A stretch of 64,000 nucleotides of DNA from Rickettsiales bacterium (GTDB taxonomy: Bacteria > Pseudomonadota > Alphaproteobacteria > Rickettsiales > JAJNBL01): positions 62,001-126,000 of the forward strand of contig JAJNBL010000002.1 of the NCBI GenBank assembly GCA_021156175.1, in the 5' to 3' direction. Both the position numbers and the translations under genes were made by a program. This document shows positions 10,068-18,377 of the stretch, piece by piece; position 1 is the first letter of the stretch, and each line of letters begins with the position of its first letter. Below the pieces are notes generated by a model. It was not told where the DNA came from. It saw only the letters and a program-made list of their open reading frames with translations, and did no database searches.

Positions 10068-10673
10068 CTATGCGTCTACGCGGAATTTCTGCGGATCTAC
10101 GATCTGCACCGTCTTCCCGTCAATTTTTGGCAAGGTCACGCCCTGCTGCCCTTGGTATTTTCCGCCTTTATCCGCGTAAGACACTTCACATATCCCCGCA
10201 CCCTGAAGGAACAGGAACTGGCACGCCCCCTCCCCTGCATAAATTTTGGCAGGAAGCGGTGTCGTATTCGAAAACTCAAGCGTCACATGCCCTTCCCATT
10301 CAGGCTCGAGTGGGGTCACATTCACGATAATCCCGCAGCGCGCATAGGTCGATTTTCCAACACAAATCACCAGCACATCCCGTGGAATCCGAAAATATTC
10401 CACTGTCCGCGCCAAAGCAAAACTATTGGGCGGAATGGTGCATACGGATTGGGTACGAGTCACAAATCCCTTATCCGAGAACTGCTTAGGGTCAACTACG
10501 GCCGAATCCACGTTGGTAAATATCTTGAATTCATCGGAGACCCGGGCATCGTAACCATAAGAAGAGAGGCCATAGGAAATGATCCCTTCGCGCTCCTGGG
10601 ATTCCACGAACGGTTCAATCATCCCTTTTTCCTTCGCCATTGCGCGTATCCAGCTATCGGGCATTACAGACAT
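10068..10673 (-). CDS. dcd: dCTP deaminase
   Basis: Dcd converts dCTP to dUTP, feeding dTTP synthesis. The 201-residue protein has the trimeric dUTPase-like fold with [22 protein letters not shown] (catalytic Glu region) and [10 protein letters not shown], matching the longer alphaproteobacterial type of Dcd. The ATG at 10673 is preceded by AAGGA at a workable distance. It reads in the same direction as murA, but an inserted palindromic element separates the two. Confidence 0.94.
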   Translation of the reverse strand: MSVMPDSWIRAMAKEKGMIEPFVESQEREGIISYGLSSYGYDARVSDEFKIFTNVDSAVVDPKQFSDKGFVTRTQSVCTIPPNSFALARTVEYFRIPRDVLVICVGKSTYARCGIIVNVTPLEPEWEGHVTLEFSNTTPLPAKIYAGEGACQFLFLQGAGICEVSYADKGGKYQGQQGVTLPKIDGKTVQIVDPQKFRVDA

Positions 10674-10754
10674 GGGAGTTCCTTATTTTGGCTTAAACTG
10701 CCCGGATAATACTCCAAGAAACGACGGCTTAGCAAGTAGAACTTGGGGTTTAGG

Positions 10755-10794
10755 AGGATATGCTGCTTCGTACGATTAAATGGAAAAGCTGTAG
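10755..10794. repeat. Remnant of the long palindromic element (right half only)
   Basis: The stretch from about 10765 to 10794, with the core CGTACGATTAAATGGAAAA, closely matches the right arm of the 130-bp palindrome at 29053-29182. No matching left arm is visible upstream, so it looks truncated. It sits between dcd and tRNA-Phe. Confidence 0.55.
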
Positions 10795-10838
10795 ACAGAA
10801 GGGTTTTTTTCTTTTATAAACCACACCTCTTTTAGGTT

Positions 10839-10914
10839 GCCTGGATAGCTCAGTTGGTAGAGCAAGGGATTGAAAATCCCTGTGTCGCTGGTTCGATTCC
10901 GGCTCCAGGCACCA
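10839..10914 (+). tRNA. tRNA-Phe (GAA)
   Basis: A complete cloverleaf of 76 bases with encoded CCA. The acceptor GCCTGGA pairs with TCCAGGC. The D-arm is GCTC/GAGC, the anticodon stem AGGGA/TCCCT, and the loop TTGAAAA gives anticodon GAA. The T-loop is TTCGATT. Sequences resembling its 3' part recur at 10940 and 11895, on both sides of the next gene. Confidence 0.97.
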
Positions 10915-11048
10915 CTTCTTACTTCGTTTTTTAAAAACAGGTTCGAGTCCGGCTGGGCTATATTTCAGCAATTGCTCGACAACCAATTTGAAGTATATTG
11001 TATATTAGTCAGTAAGATCGGCGGTTCTAGCGGAATATCTAGCAAAAG

Positions 11049-11822
11049 CTAGATTAACCCAAAGCAAAGAAGAAGGCCCAAGATGTACATCATCACGCCA
11101 ATCAATCGCTGAATAAAAACCATCGTCATTTTTTTCAGAAATTCATTCGCAATAACTACACCTAAGAACGACGCTATAATTGCCGTCCATATCAGTGTTG
11201 AGTGAGCTTCTACAGTAGCGAATTCAAAAGTCAGACCGTATATGCATATGCGGATGAAATCCACCATCGCCGCAACAGCCGCATTGGTTGCAACAAATCG
11301 TTGCTCGGAAAGATTCCCTTGCACCAGAAAGGCGCTCCTAAAAGCACCTTGATGACCTGTTAAGCCACCAAAGAAGCCACTTAACACGCCTCCAAAGGGC
11401 AGTCCAAATTTAAGCAGATTACTATTTTTTAGAAACGGCCACTGTTCAGCAGTAGCAAAAATAACAAGTAGCAATCCTGCCACCAGTTTGACGGGAGAAA
11501 TGTAATAGGTGCTGCCAGATAGTTGGTATTCTGCCAATGCTGGCAATTGCGATAAGCTACCAAGTAACAATGCTCCCGGTATGGCCGCAATGAGCGCCGG
11601 AACTCCAAACGTTACCAATACTCTCGTATCTACATGCCGCCACAACATCATCAGTTTGAATACTTTATTGAGCAGATGCACTATTGCGGTAATAGCTATG
11701 GCAATAGGTACGGGCAAGAAAATAGCCACAACGGGCATTAATATCGTGCCTAACCCAAACCCCGAGAATAAGGTTAGACCAGAAGCCAGAAATGTCGTTA
11801 CGCAAATCCAAAAAATATACAT
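11049..11822 (-). CDS. TauE/SafE-family membrane exporter (DUF81)
   Basis: A 257-residue protein with about eight hydrophobic segments and the family glycine pattern (SGFGLGTILMP near the N-terminus, GLTGHQGAFRSAF in the second half). Members export sulfite, sulfoacetate or related organosulfur anions, but substrates vary and cannot be read from the sequence. It stands alone between tRNA-Phe and the PIF1 helicase gene. Nearby cysteine- and glutathione-related genes make a sulfur anion reasonable, but this is inference. tRNA-3'-like fragments flank it. Confidence 0.85.
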   Translation of the reverse strand: MYIFWICVTTFLASGLTLFSGFGLGTILMPVVAIFLPVPIAIAITAIVHLLNKVFKLMMLWRHVDTRVLVTFGVPALIAAIPGALLLGSLSQLPALAEYQLSGSTYYISPVKLVAGLLLVIFATAEQWPFLKNSNLLKFGLPFGGVLSGFFGGLTGHQGAFRSAFLVQGNLSEQRFVATNAAVAAMVDFIRICIYGLTFEFATVEAHSTLIWTAIIASFLGVVIANEFLKKMTMVFIQRLIGVMMYILGLLLCFGLI

Positions 11823-11956
11823 GTCAGCAAAATATTTTTGATTCCCTTGCTACGATAAAAGTATTATTGGTAAATTCAGTAAACTCCTAAATCCGGTTCG
11901 AGTTACTCCGCACTAGTGCACCACCTTTTATTTATTCAGCACCCTGTATTCCCCCA

Positions 11957-13639
11957 CTACGCCACAAACAACCGCACCAACTTTATGGTGTCATAGGAAT
12001 ATTTGCCCTCGAACTTATCGTAAATGGGCTGAAGCTTTCCTTCTTCAGATGCACGCCATTCTGCCAGAATACACTCAAAATCATACTTAGGGAGCATCTT
12101 TTGTAACTGCGACATCGACGCATCATCCAGCTGTTTTAGGCCTTTAAGCTTCTCAAGATGGCCAATGACCGTCCCCACCGTAATCCCACGTTCATCCGCA
12201 ATTGATTCAAGCAACCTCCCTTCTTTAAGCATAGTGAGCGTGGTAATATGGGTAGGAATGGCTTTCGTTTTGGGTTCTTTCGTGGATTTCTTGCCCGATT
12301 CCTTTGTTTTCCCCGCCTCAAAACGCTCATACAGCGTATGGTCCTGATCCACCGTTTTTTCTGCTTCGGATACGCTGTGTAAATACTCCACAACCGCCTC
12401 GGAACTCGCCTTAAATACCTTATCCTGCTCTAAGATTTTCGGATGCACCTTGAGTGCCATTTCATTTAAATTCATGAGCTTTAAGCCGCTCAAACTCCGC
12501 ACCCGCGATAAGGCGACATAACCCATGCCTGGCTCAAATGCATCGCCTAAATCCATCTCCGCAGCATCGAGCGTCATGCCCTGGCTTTTATGGATCGTAA
12601 TCGCCCACGCCAAGCGCAGCGGAACTTGGGTCAGGCTTGCGCGCACGATACCATTATCCTCATATTTCCACTCTTCCGGATACGCAATAATTGTATGGTT
12701 ATCGGAGGTTTTAACGACAGGCCAGCCTTCTTTTTTATCAAAATTGACCACCACACCGCGGGTACCATTCACATAATTGCCCAAAGTATCGTTCTTGATG
12801 AACATCACCTCCGCCCCGATTTTGAGCTTCAGTTGCTCAAGCGCAAGACAGTTCTTTTTAAGCCCCTCAACTAACGCGCCGAAACCTTCTGTTTTCATCG
12901 TAAATGTCTTTTCTTCCCCCTGGATCTGGGAAAGCTCGTTGTCGTTAATTGCATCCACATTGATATTTCGCGAATAGAGTTTCGTCGCTTTAACATTCCC
13001 GAGCGGTTCTTTTTTATAACGCGTACGCAACGGCACTTTCGTATGCTCTCCCGCCGTACCGCTTCGTATATCATTTAACACCGTGAGCAACGGATCATCG
13101 CCTTGGCGATGCTGCTCATGGAGATAGCAGATATGAAAATCCGCGTTTTTCCACGTGATCGCTTCAAAAGCAAATTGTTTTTCCTCGGAGGAAGGCGCAG
13201 AAGAGACGGGCGGCAACTGGAAAAAATCCCCGCAGAGCACTACTTGTATGCCGCCAAACGGCGTTTCATTATGACGAATAAAACGGGCCACTTCATCCAC
13301 CAGATCAAGCTGGTGTTTATGTAGCATTGATACTTCGTCAATTATCAGCACTTTGGTGTTTTTGTAATTGCGCTTGATGCGGGAATTCGCGAGTAACTTT
13401 TCTAAGTCTTTCTGATTTAGGCTATCCCGAACCCCTATCCCCGACCAGGAATGTATCGTCGTGCCTTGCACATGGGTTGCAGCAATACCGGTTGATGCCG
13501 TCACCGCAACACCGATATCGTGCTCTTTCAGATAACTGATATATTTATTTAAGAGATAGGTTTTTCCTGCGCCCGCAGCACCGGTGAGGAAAATATTTTT
13601 CCCCATTTTGAGTAAATCAAAGGCTTCATCTTGCTGCAT
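11957..13639 (-). CDS. PIF1-like DNA helicase (SF1B)
   Basis: A 560-residue superfamily 1B helicase. It has Walker A GAAGAGKT (about residues 19-26), TASTGIAA, Walker B VLIIDEVSML, GDFFQLPPV, and late motifs AITIHKSQGMTLD and GYVALSRVRS, the PIF1/RecD2 signature. The last 100 residues look like a helix-turn-helix domain (helicase C-terminal HTH type: LLESIADERGITVGTVIGHL). PIF1 proteins unwind G-quadruplexes and forked DNA 5' to 3'. It is the last gene of a leftward operon and starts 2 bases after the phytochelatin-synthase-like gene, with which it has no obvious functional link. Confidence 0.92.
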   Translation of the reverse strand: MQQDEAFDLLKMGKNIFLTGAAGAGKTYLLNKYISYLKEHDIGVAVTASTGIAATHVQGTTIHSWSGIGVRDSLNQKDLEKLLANSRIKRNYKNTKVLIIDEVSMLHKHQLDLVDEVARFIRHNETPFGGIQVVLCGDFFQLPPVSSAPSSEEKQFAFEAITWKNADFHICYLHEQHRQGDDPLLTVLNDIRSGTAGEHTKVPLRTRYKKEPLGNVKATKLYSRNINVDAINDNELSQIQGEEKTFTMKTEGFGALVEGLKKNCLALEQLKLKIGAEVMFIKNDTLGNYVNGTRGVVVNFDKKEGWPVVKTSDNHTIIAYPEEWKYEDNGIVRASLTQVPLRLAWAITIHKSQGMTLDAAEMDLGDAFEPGMGYVALSRVRSLSGLKLMNLNEMALKVHPKILEQDKVFKASSEAVVEYLHSVSEAEKTVDQDHTLYERFEAGKTKESGKKSTKEPKTKAIPTHITTLTMLKEGRLLESIADERGITVGTVIGHLEKLKGLKQLDDASMSQLQKMLPKYDFECILAEWRASEEGKLQPIYDKFEGKYSYDTIKLVRLFVA

Positions 13640-13641
13640 AC

Positions 13642-14421
13642 CTAAAGGGCTTTTCTTTTATGCACGAGGACATATCCGCGATTTTCTACCGTATCAAATG
13701 TCCGCATAGAGGCGATTAAATCCGCGGCACTTACCCACACCCAACCTGCAGCATTGGGATTCACATCGAGAATCAAGAACGAATCGGATTTTTTGTCATA
13801 AGCCCCAAGCGGAGAAATATGACCTGAGCCTTCCTGTTGTAAGGCTTTACGGGAGTAATTTACCAGCACATAATCGCCAGGATTTTGCATATTGGCAATC
13901 AGCTCCTTGCGAATAGTTTCATCGGGAACCGCATCATTTGCAACGCGCGCAGTAATATCCACATCGTTAGATTGGAGTACTGTTGCCAACTGCTTTAACT
14001 GCAAACCAAAATCGGCAACCGATTTTCCATTAATCACAACGGGCTTTCCAAGGATTTCCATTTTGCTCTTGGTACGAGAATTCAGCACATTTTCCTGGGT
14101 ATAGCGTTCGAATATCGGGTTAAATCCGGCCGGCAAATAACGGCGCTCTTCTTTCGACAACGAATCATCCAGGGGCTTACTGATCTTGGTGTTCCCAAGT
14201 TTCAGCGCATTCAAGACCATCGCAGAAGACGCCAACCCGCAATATACCTTATTTTCCTGGCTCTCAAAATGATTTGCCAATACGAAAAAATCGGCCTTCG
14301 CTTCCGAGCGCTCAAGGCGTTTGATCCCTTCCGGGCTTTCCCATTTTACGAGCTCTGCAGCAAAAATGTCTGAGAATGGGGTAACAACGAGAAGAAGAGT
14401 AAGTAGAAAAACAATGCGCAT
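13642..14421 (-). CDS. Secreted phytochelatin synthase-like cysteine peptidase
   Basis: Residues 1-22 form a signal peptide ending near IFAAE. The papain-like phytochelatin synthase domain follows with the catalytic triad visible: Cys61 in VYCGLASSAMVLN, His201 in GSGHISPLGAYD and Asp219 in FLILDVNP. Eukaryotic members make phytochelatins from glutathione. Bacterial single-domain members mainly cleave the Gly from glutathione to give gamma-Glu-Cys. The 259-residue length fits the bacterial type, and export places it in the periplasm. It follows the cysteine-dioxygenase-like gene by 24 bases. Confidence 0.9.
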   Translation of the reverse strand: MRIVFLLTLLLVVTPFSDIFAAELVKWESPEGIKRLERSEAKADFFVLANHFESQENKVYCGLASSAMVLNALKLGNTKISKPLDDSLSKEERRYLPAGFNPIFERYTQENVLNSRTKSKMEILGKPVVINGKSVADFGLQLKQLATVLQSNDVDITARVANDAVPDETIRKELIANMQNPGDYVLVNYSRKALQQEGSGHISPLGAYDKKSDSFLILDVNPNAAGWVWVSAADLIASMRTFDTVENRGYVLVHKRKAL

Positions 14422-14445
14422 AGAACTCCCTGACTGCTCGTATTC

Positions 14446-15018
14446 TTACTGGTTTATGGTGCAATTAATCTGATGCAAATTATCCGGTGATACGCCATAA
14501 ATATGGAACGAAATCACCGGTGCAGCATCGGCATTACCAAGTTTATGGCAGTGCTGCTCTGTTGCACTATCCTGCGCCCAGGCACCGTGTGGATAATACC
14601 GTGTCCCTTCCGGGACAACACTATTAGCATTGGGTACATAGAGCGTTTCTGTCAGCGCCCCCTCATATATCCCAAAGACGCACCATGCTTTATGATAATG
14701 TATGGGGCTGAAGGTATTTCTCGGCCATATCAGCGCCATCAATGTTATTTCATATTTTTGACTGCCAAACAACACAAACCTATCATAATAATGCTGCTCG
14801 GTTTGCCAGTGGAACGCTGAAACCAAGGGAGCTTGTGTGTTTAAGAGATACGACTCGAGAACCTTACCGACTTTTTCCGAAGGCTCCTCTTTTTCGTTTT
14901 TCATCACCTGGGATATATCGTTAAATAACGCTTCCACATGCGAGGTAAACACCACCTCCTTATGCGGAGCGCTAAATTCCAAAGTATGTGAGAGATCTAC
15001 GGCTTTCCAGATCGACAT
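14446..15018 (-). CDS. Cysteine dioxygenase-like cupin
   Basis: A 190-residue protein of the cysteine dioxygenase-type cupin fold. The metal-binding pair is in PIHYHKAW (His107, His109) and a third candidate is His172 in ISFHIYGVSPD, matching the three-His iron site of thiol dioxygenases. These enzymes oxidise cysteine or another small thiol to the sulfinate. Cysteine is the usual substrate, but 3-mercaptopropionate-type activity is possible. The gene lies between the FAD protein (7-base gap) and the phytochelatin-synthase-like peptidase (24-base gap), all on the minus strand. Confidence 0.82.
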   Translation of the reverse strand: MSIWKAVDLSHTLEFSAPHKEVVFTSHVEALFNDISQVMKNEKEEPSEKVGKVLESYLLNTQAPLVSAFHWQTEQHYYDRFVLFGSQKYEITLMALIWPRNTFSPIHYHKAWCVFGIYEGALTETLYVPNANSVVPEGTRYYPHGAWAQDSATEQHCHKLGNADAAPVISFHIYGVSPDNLHQINCTINQ

Positions 15019-15025
15019 GTGTTTC

Positions 15026-16504
15026 CTATATAAAGTAATTATAATAACGTGAATAATCTTCGGGTTCTGACCCTAAAACAATCCGCTTTGCCGTATCCTC
15101 GGCATGTTGGCGAATATCCGGTACGGCGGTCGATTCTAATTGCTCGCCAACCAGCAATGCGCCTACCGCATGGAAAATATCCGGCGCCTTACCGCGCACC
15201 CTTCCATTGGAAGTCAATTCAATCCCCATCCTGAGTGTACCGACGCTGATAATCCCCTTATCCCGAAGTTTCAGCAAAAACGGATTCCGGCTCTTCGCAA
15301 TATCGGTTTCAGGACCGGAGCAATTAATGACATAATCCGCTGCAAGAGAAGCAATTACGTCTTCTCCACGCTTACGATAGGACACCATCAGCGGGCCATT
15401 ATTTCTGCCGCCGATATAATAAATAGTGCCAGGGATAATGGTCAGCGCACCCGCTGCTTTATCCGCCTCTAACAAATTCAAAACACTTTCAGGAATGCGA
15501 TGACGGTGAATATTCCAATAACTCATGAGCCGTTTGGCAATATACCGCCGCTCTTCTAACGCAAGTGCCGCCCAGATGGTATTCGTCGCAGGCCGGAATT
15601 CTTGTAGTACCGCGCGCCAATCATATCCTGCTTCTTTCGCTTTTTTCACTTCGTTACGCAGCAATGTAAGCAATGCATACACCGATGTGGGATATTCTTT
15701 TGCATCAAGAAAGTTTTTATATTTTTGGAATGTGCGATGTGGCTGCGGCAGCTTTCCGTGGCGGGAAATGGCGATAATTTTCCCTTTATACCCTTTCTGA
15801 CGGAGGCTCAAGAATGCATCGACCATCGTCAAACCCGTACCCACAATTGCGATCTGGGTGGATTCCGGTAGATGCGAAAGATCCTTGCGTTGAAGCAAAT
15901 GCGCGGGAGTTCTCGACCACATATTCTCGATGTATTTCTCTTTGCATAAAAATATGCCATGTGCATTCGGGAAGGTTTGTACGGGCGTATTGCCTGTCGC
16001 AATCACGACATGTCGGGCTTCCGGTAAGGACTGTTTTTTGAGCCTGACCACCGCCGTACGATGGTCCGTGATATCCACATCCACCGCCTCATCCGCAATC
16101 GTCGTCACGCTTATCCCTTTGCGCGTTGCTTCCGCTAATGTCTCTTCAAAAAGCTTTTCGAGATAAACCCCATATAATTTTCGTGGATAATAGTAGGCAG
16201 GATCAATGGGGAGTGCAGTAAAAGCAGGATCTGCTGCTCGCCAAAACGCTTCATTCGCAGTGAGCCATTCCATAAAATGCTGGGGATTATGGGCAAATGC
16301 CCCCATATTTCCTCCTGGAACATTCAAAAGATGATAGGCTTCAGAGGTAGAATACGCGACACCTTTAGCAAAATGTCCTGTTTTCTCAATAAGAAAAAGC
16401 CGGATGGGGTTCTGTGCATAGCGAATAAGGTTTGCCACCACCATTATGCCGGAGAAACCACCCCCAATAATAATAACTGTTGGATTTACTGATTGTTCTA
16501 CCAT
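15026..16504 (-). CDS. FAD/NAD(P)-binding oxidoreductase (HI0933/NAD_binding_9-like)
   Basis: I place the start at the ATG at 16504, which has AAAGG upstream and puts the dinucleotide fold (VIIIGGGFSGI) about 10 residues in; the frame extends further upstream without support. A second nucleotide-binding motif (IAIVGTGLTMVDA) lies mid-protein, and a conserved VINCSGPE block lies in the C-terminal half. Length is 492 residues. Such proteins are predicted flavin oxidoreductases, some related to hydroxyacylglutathione or amine metabolism, but the substrate is unknown. First gene of the operon with the thiol dioxygenase, the phytochelatin-synthase-like peptidase and PIF1, apparently from the promoter at 16534-16563. 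Confidence 0.82.
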   Translation of the reverse strand: MVEQSVNPTVIIIGGGFSGIMVVANLIRYAQNPIRLFLIEKTGHFAKGVAYSTSEAYHLLNVPGGNMGAFAHNPQHFMEWLTANEAFWRAADPAFTALPIDPAYYYPRKLYGVYLEKLFEETLAEATRKGISVTTIADEAVDVDITDHRTAVVRLKKQSLPEARHVVIATGNTPVQTFPNAHGIFLCKEKYIENMWSRTPAHLLQRKDLSHLPESTQIAIVGTGLTMVDAFLSLRQKGYKGKIIAISRHGKLPQPHRTFQKYKNFLDAKEYPTSVYALLTLLRNEVKKAKEAGYDWRAVLQEFRPATNTIWAALALEERRYIAKRLMSYWNIHRHRIPESVLNLLEADKAAGALTIIPGTIYYIGGRNNGPLMVSYRKRGEDVIASLAADYVINCSGPETDIAKSRNPFLLKLRDKGIISVGTLRMGIELTSNGRVRGKAPDIFHAVGALLVGEQLESTAVPDIRQHAEDTAKRIVLGSEPEDYSRYYNYFI

Positions 16505-16533
16505 CGTTATGCCTTTAATATATACTAAATAGG

Positions 16534-16563
16534 TATATATAGTGATATTATAACCTCTGTCAA
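16534..16563 (-). promoter_or_regulatory. Promoter of the FAD protein/CDO/PCS/PIF1 operon
   Basis: On the minus strand a perfect -35 TTGACA (16563-16558) is followed by TATATA at 16 or 18 bases spacing. The -10 region overlaps the perfect inverted repeat ATATATAC-N7-GTATATAT (16518-16540), a likely operator. The start codon at 16504 is about 30 bases downstream. Confidence 0.6.
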
Positions 16564-16763
16564 AGGGAAAGTCCAAACAAGCCAATAACACTTTGTATTA
16601 TATACATTTACAAAAACATTTCCTGTAATGTCTCCTCATAAATAGTAGGAAAAAACTTCTTTTCCAGCCTTTATTACCTTTTTTTACGTCACAAAATCCT
16701 GATATTCCAACAAATATACCCTTTTTATATCACATACACTTAACATATTACATAAATATACCC

Positions 16764-16792
16764 TTGACTAATGTCTACTAAACATATATATA
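16764..16792 (+). promoter_or_regulatory. Promoter of the five-lipoprotein operon
   Basis: TTGACT (16764-16769), a 17-base spacer and TATATA (16787-16792) make a good sigma-70 promoter. The -10 hexamer is the left arm of TATATAC-N10-GTATATA (16787-16810), a repeat of the same type as at the divergent promoter. The first ATG, at 16859, has AGGAG upstream. Confidence 0.6.
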
Positions 16793-16858
16793 CATATGAA
16801 AGTGTATATACATTTGAAAAATGTTATTTAGCGACACGACGTTTTTAGGAGAAAAATC

Positions 16859-17353
16859 ATGTCAGGCAGGCAGACTTTTACACGCAGACACAGCATTCAG
16901 ACGACGGTTGCCGTTGTTATGATGATGCTTATGTCTGCATGTGCTGCTGCCAGACCCAATGCTCGCCTGCTTGATCAAGCACCAGGGAATGCACCTGCAA
17001 TTTATAAGCAAGGCTGGAGAGAGGGTTGCGAAAGCGGGATGGCTATTACGGGAAATCAGCTGTATAAAACCGTTTACCAAAACCGGATTAACCCGCAATT
17101 AGTGAACAATGTGCAATATTACAGAGGCTGGAACGAAGCGAAAGTCTATTGCGCGCATTATACGATGGCGACTCAGTGGGAAGGAGGTGTATTACCTCTC
17201 ACTCCTTCAGAGGAACGGACGCTGCTGCCACAAGAACCACAGGGAATATTTACTGTGGTGGCAAGTTGGGGACCTCCGACCATGATTGGTTTCGGAAACG
17301 ACCCAGAACCGGAATCTGATTCCAACAACGGCTTTGGAATATTGTCATTCTAG
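16859..17353 (+). CDS. Small lipoprotein of the tandem GW-DGC family, member 1
   Basis: 164 residues with an N-terminal basic region, hydrophobic stretch and lipobox MSAC; residue +2 is Ala, so outer-membrane sorting is expected. The core contains GWREGCESG and, exactly 40 residues after that Cys, a second Cys in YYRGWNEAKVYC. Four neighbours share this pattern. Member 1 has an extra C-terminal tail of about 55 residues, Pro/Glu/Asn-rich. AGGAG lies 8 bases before the ATG. I do not recognise the family. The paired Cys may form a disulfide in the periplasm. Confidence 0.8.
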   Translation: MSGRQTFTRRHSIQTTVAVVMMMLMSACAAARPNARLLDQAPGNAPAIYKQGWREGCESGMAITGNQLYKTVYQNRINPQLVNNVQYYRGWNEAKVYCAHYTMATQWEGGVLPLTPSEERTLLPQEPQGIFTVVASWGPPTMIGFGNDPEPESDSNNGFGILSF

Positions 17354-17378
17354 AACGTGCCGAGTGGAAGGGAGAAAT

Positions 17379-17696
17379 ATGAAATTTTTGCATATCCTTA
17401 CCCTGCTGGCCGTAGCATCGACTACCGCATGCACGCTAGAACCCTTTAGCCCATTAGGGCATAAGCGCTTATTTTTATACGGCGTGCCGCGCGGAAGTGA
17501 CCCTTTTAGCCAAGGATGGCGGGATGGTTGTGATACCAGTCTCGCCTCAGTTGGTACAGGAACACTGAGATTCTCAAGCCAGGAGCGGATTAATAACAGC
17601 ACCACCTACAAAATGACGCATGACCCACTCTACGACAAAGGATTTAACGTTGGCAGCGGTTACTGCGGAAACTTCTTGGATTATAACTCAGGTTAG
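17379..17696 (+). CDS. Small lipoprotein of the tandem GW-DGC family, member 2
   Basis: 105 residues from the ATG at 17379, which has GGAG upstream and gives a leader with lipobox TTAC. The core shows GWRDGCDTS and a second Cys in YDKGFNVGSGYC, here 44 residues after the first instead of 40. It is the most divergent member of the five. It starts 25 bases after member 1 and ends 4 bases before member 3. Confidence 0.78.
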   Translation: MKFLHILTLLAVASTTACTLEPFSPLGHKRLFLYGVPRGSDPFSQGWRDGCDTSLASVGTGTLRFSSQERINNSTTYKMTHDPLYDKGFNVGSGYCGNFLDYNSG

Positions 17697-17700
17697 ACTT

Positions 17701-18057
17701 ATGCGATTTATTTCTATCGCCATTCTTTTAGTTATACTCTCAGCCTGCGAAAGGACATTGTCGCCAACCAAGCCGTTTGTGCTGGATACGAATCCTCCCA
17801 AAGGATCACGTATTTTCCAACAAGGCTACACCGATGGCTGTGAAACGGGGCTGTCAGGAATGGGGAACCAGTTCACAAAAGTCTTCCACGACTTCCAATA
17901 CGACACCCAATATGCGGACAATAAAGTCTATAACCGCATGTGGGATACTTCCAATAACTACTGCCGGCTCTTCTTATTCGTAAATGATGAGCATCTAAAC
18001 AGCCCAGATTTCGAACGCTATAACAAACCCTTCTGGTTTATGGGGGATGGCAAATGA
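17701..18057 (+). CDS. Small lipoprotein of the tandem GW-DGC family, member 3
   Basis: 118 residues from the ATG at 17701, with lipobox LSAC. The core shows GYTDGCETG, GMGNQF, and the second Cys 40 residues later in YNRMWDTSNNYC. A short tail of about 25 residues rich in Asn, Phe and Tyr follows. Its stop overlaps the start of member 4 (ATGA), so translation is coupled. Residue +2 after the lipid Cys is Glu. Confidence 0.78.
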   Translation: MRFISIAILLVILSACERTLSPTKPFVLDTNPPKGSRIFQQGYTDGCETGLSGMGNQFTKVFHDFQYDTQYADNKVYNRMWDTSNNYCRLFLFVNDEHLNSPDFERYNKPFWFMGDGK

Positions 18058-18377
18058 GAAAGGTACTATTACTCCTTCTCTTTACGAGTACCATCACCGC
18101 CTGTTATGGTGGAAAACCTGCGATGTTCCCACAATGGCGGCAGGATAGCTTAGTACAGGGAATTCCAGGAGCTTCGAGAACCTTCAACATGGGCTGGCGC
18201 GATGGCTGTGAAAGTGGTGGCGCAACCGCGGCAACACAACTACAGCGACTGTATCATGGCTTCAAAATGAATGAACAAATGATTGAAAATGACGAATATT
18301 ATAACGGATGGAATAAAGGCTTTAGGCACTGCCATCGTTATCTTTACCAATATCACAAAAAGATGTTTTCTGATTAA
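18054..18377 (+). CDS. Small lipoprotein of the tandem GW-DGC family, member 4
   Basis: 107 residues with lipobox ITAC. The core has GWRDGCESG and, 40 residues after that Cys, YYNGWNKGFRHC. It overlaps member 3 by 4 bases and member 5 by 1 base (the last A of the TAA stop begins the next ATG). It ends shortly after the second Cys, so the Cys-to-Cys segment is the conserved unit of the family. Confidence 0.8.
   Translation: MRKVLLLLLFTSTITACYGGKPAMFPQWRQDSLVQGIPGASRTFNMGWRDGCESGGATAATQLQRLYHGFKMNEQMIENDEYYNGWNKGFRHCHRYLYQYHKKMFSD

Larger units (their letters stand above)
16505..16858. other. AT-rich divergent intergenic region with two palindromic promoters
   Basis: This 354-base gap is much richer in A and T than its neighbours and has no credible gene. 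It separates the leftward thiol operon from the rightward lipoprotein operon. Each edge has a promoter whose -10 region lies inside a TATATAC...GTATATA inverted repeat (arms 16518-16525/16533-16540, and 16787-16793/16804-16810). The string TATATACATTT also recurs near 16608 and 16806. This looks like a jointly regulated control region or AT-rich acquired DNA. Confidence 0.7.

Noticed and set aside
10940-10958. A second complete tRNA after tRNA-Phe
   Set aside because: Only a T-loop-like stretch is present; no acceptor, D-arm or anticodon arm can be drawn.
16505-16591. A 29-codon extension of the FAD protein
   Set aside because: It would cover the promoter at 16534-16563, lacks a ribosome site, and the ATG at 16504 sits correctly before the nucleotide-binding fold.
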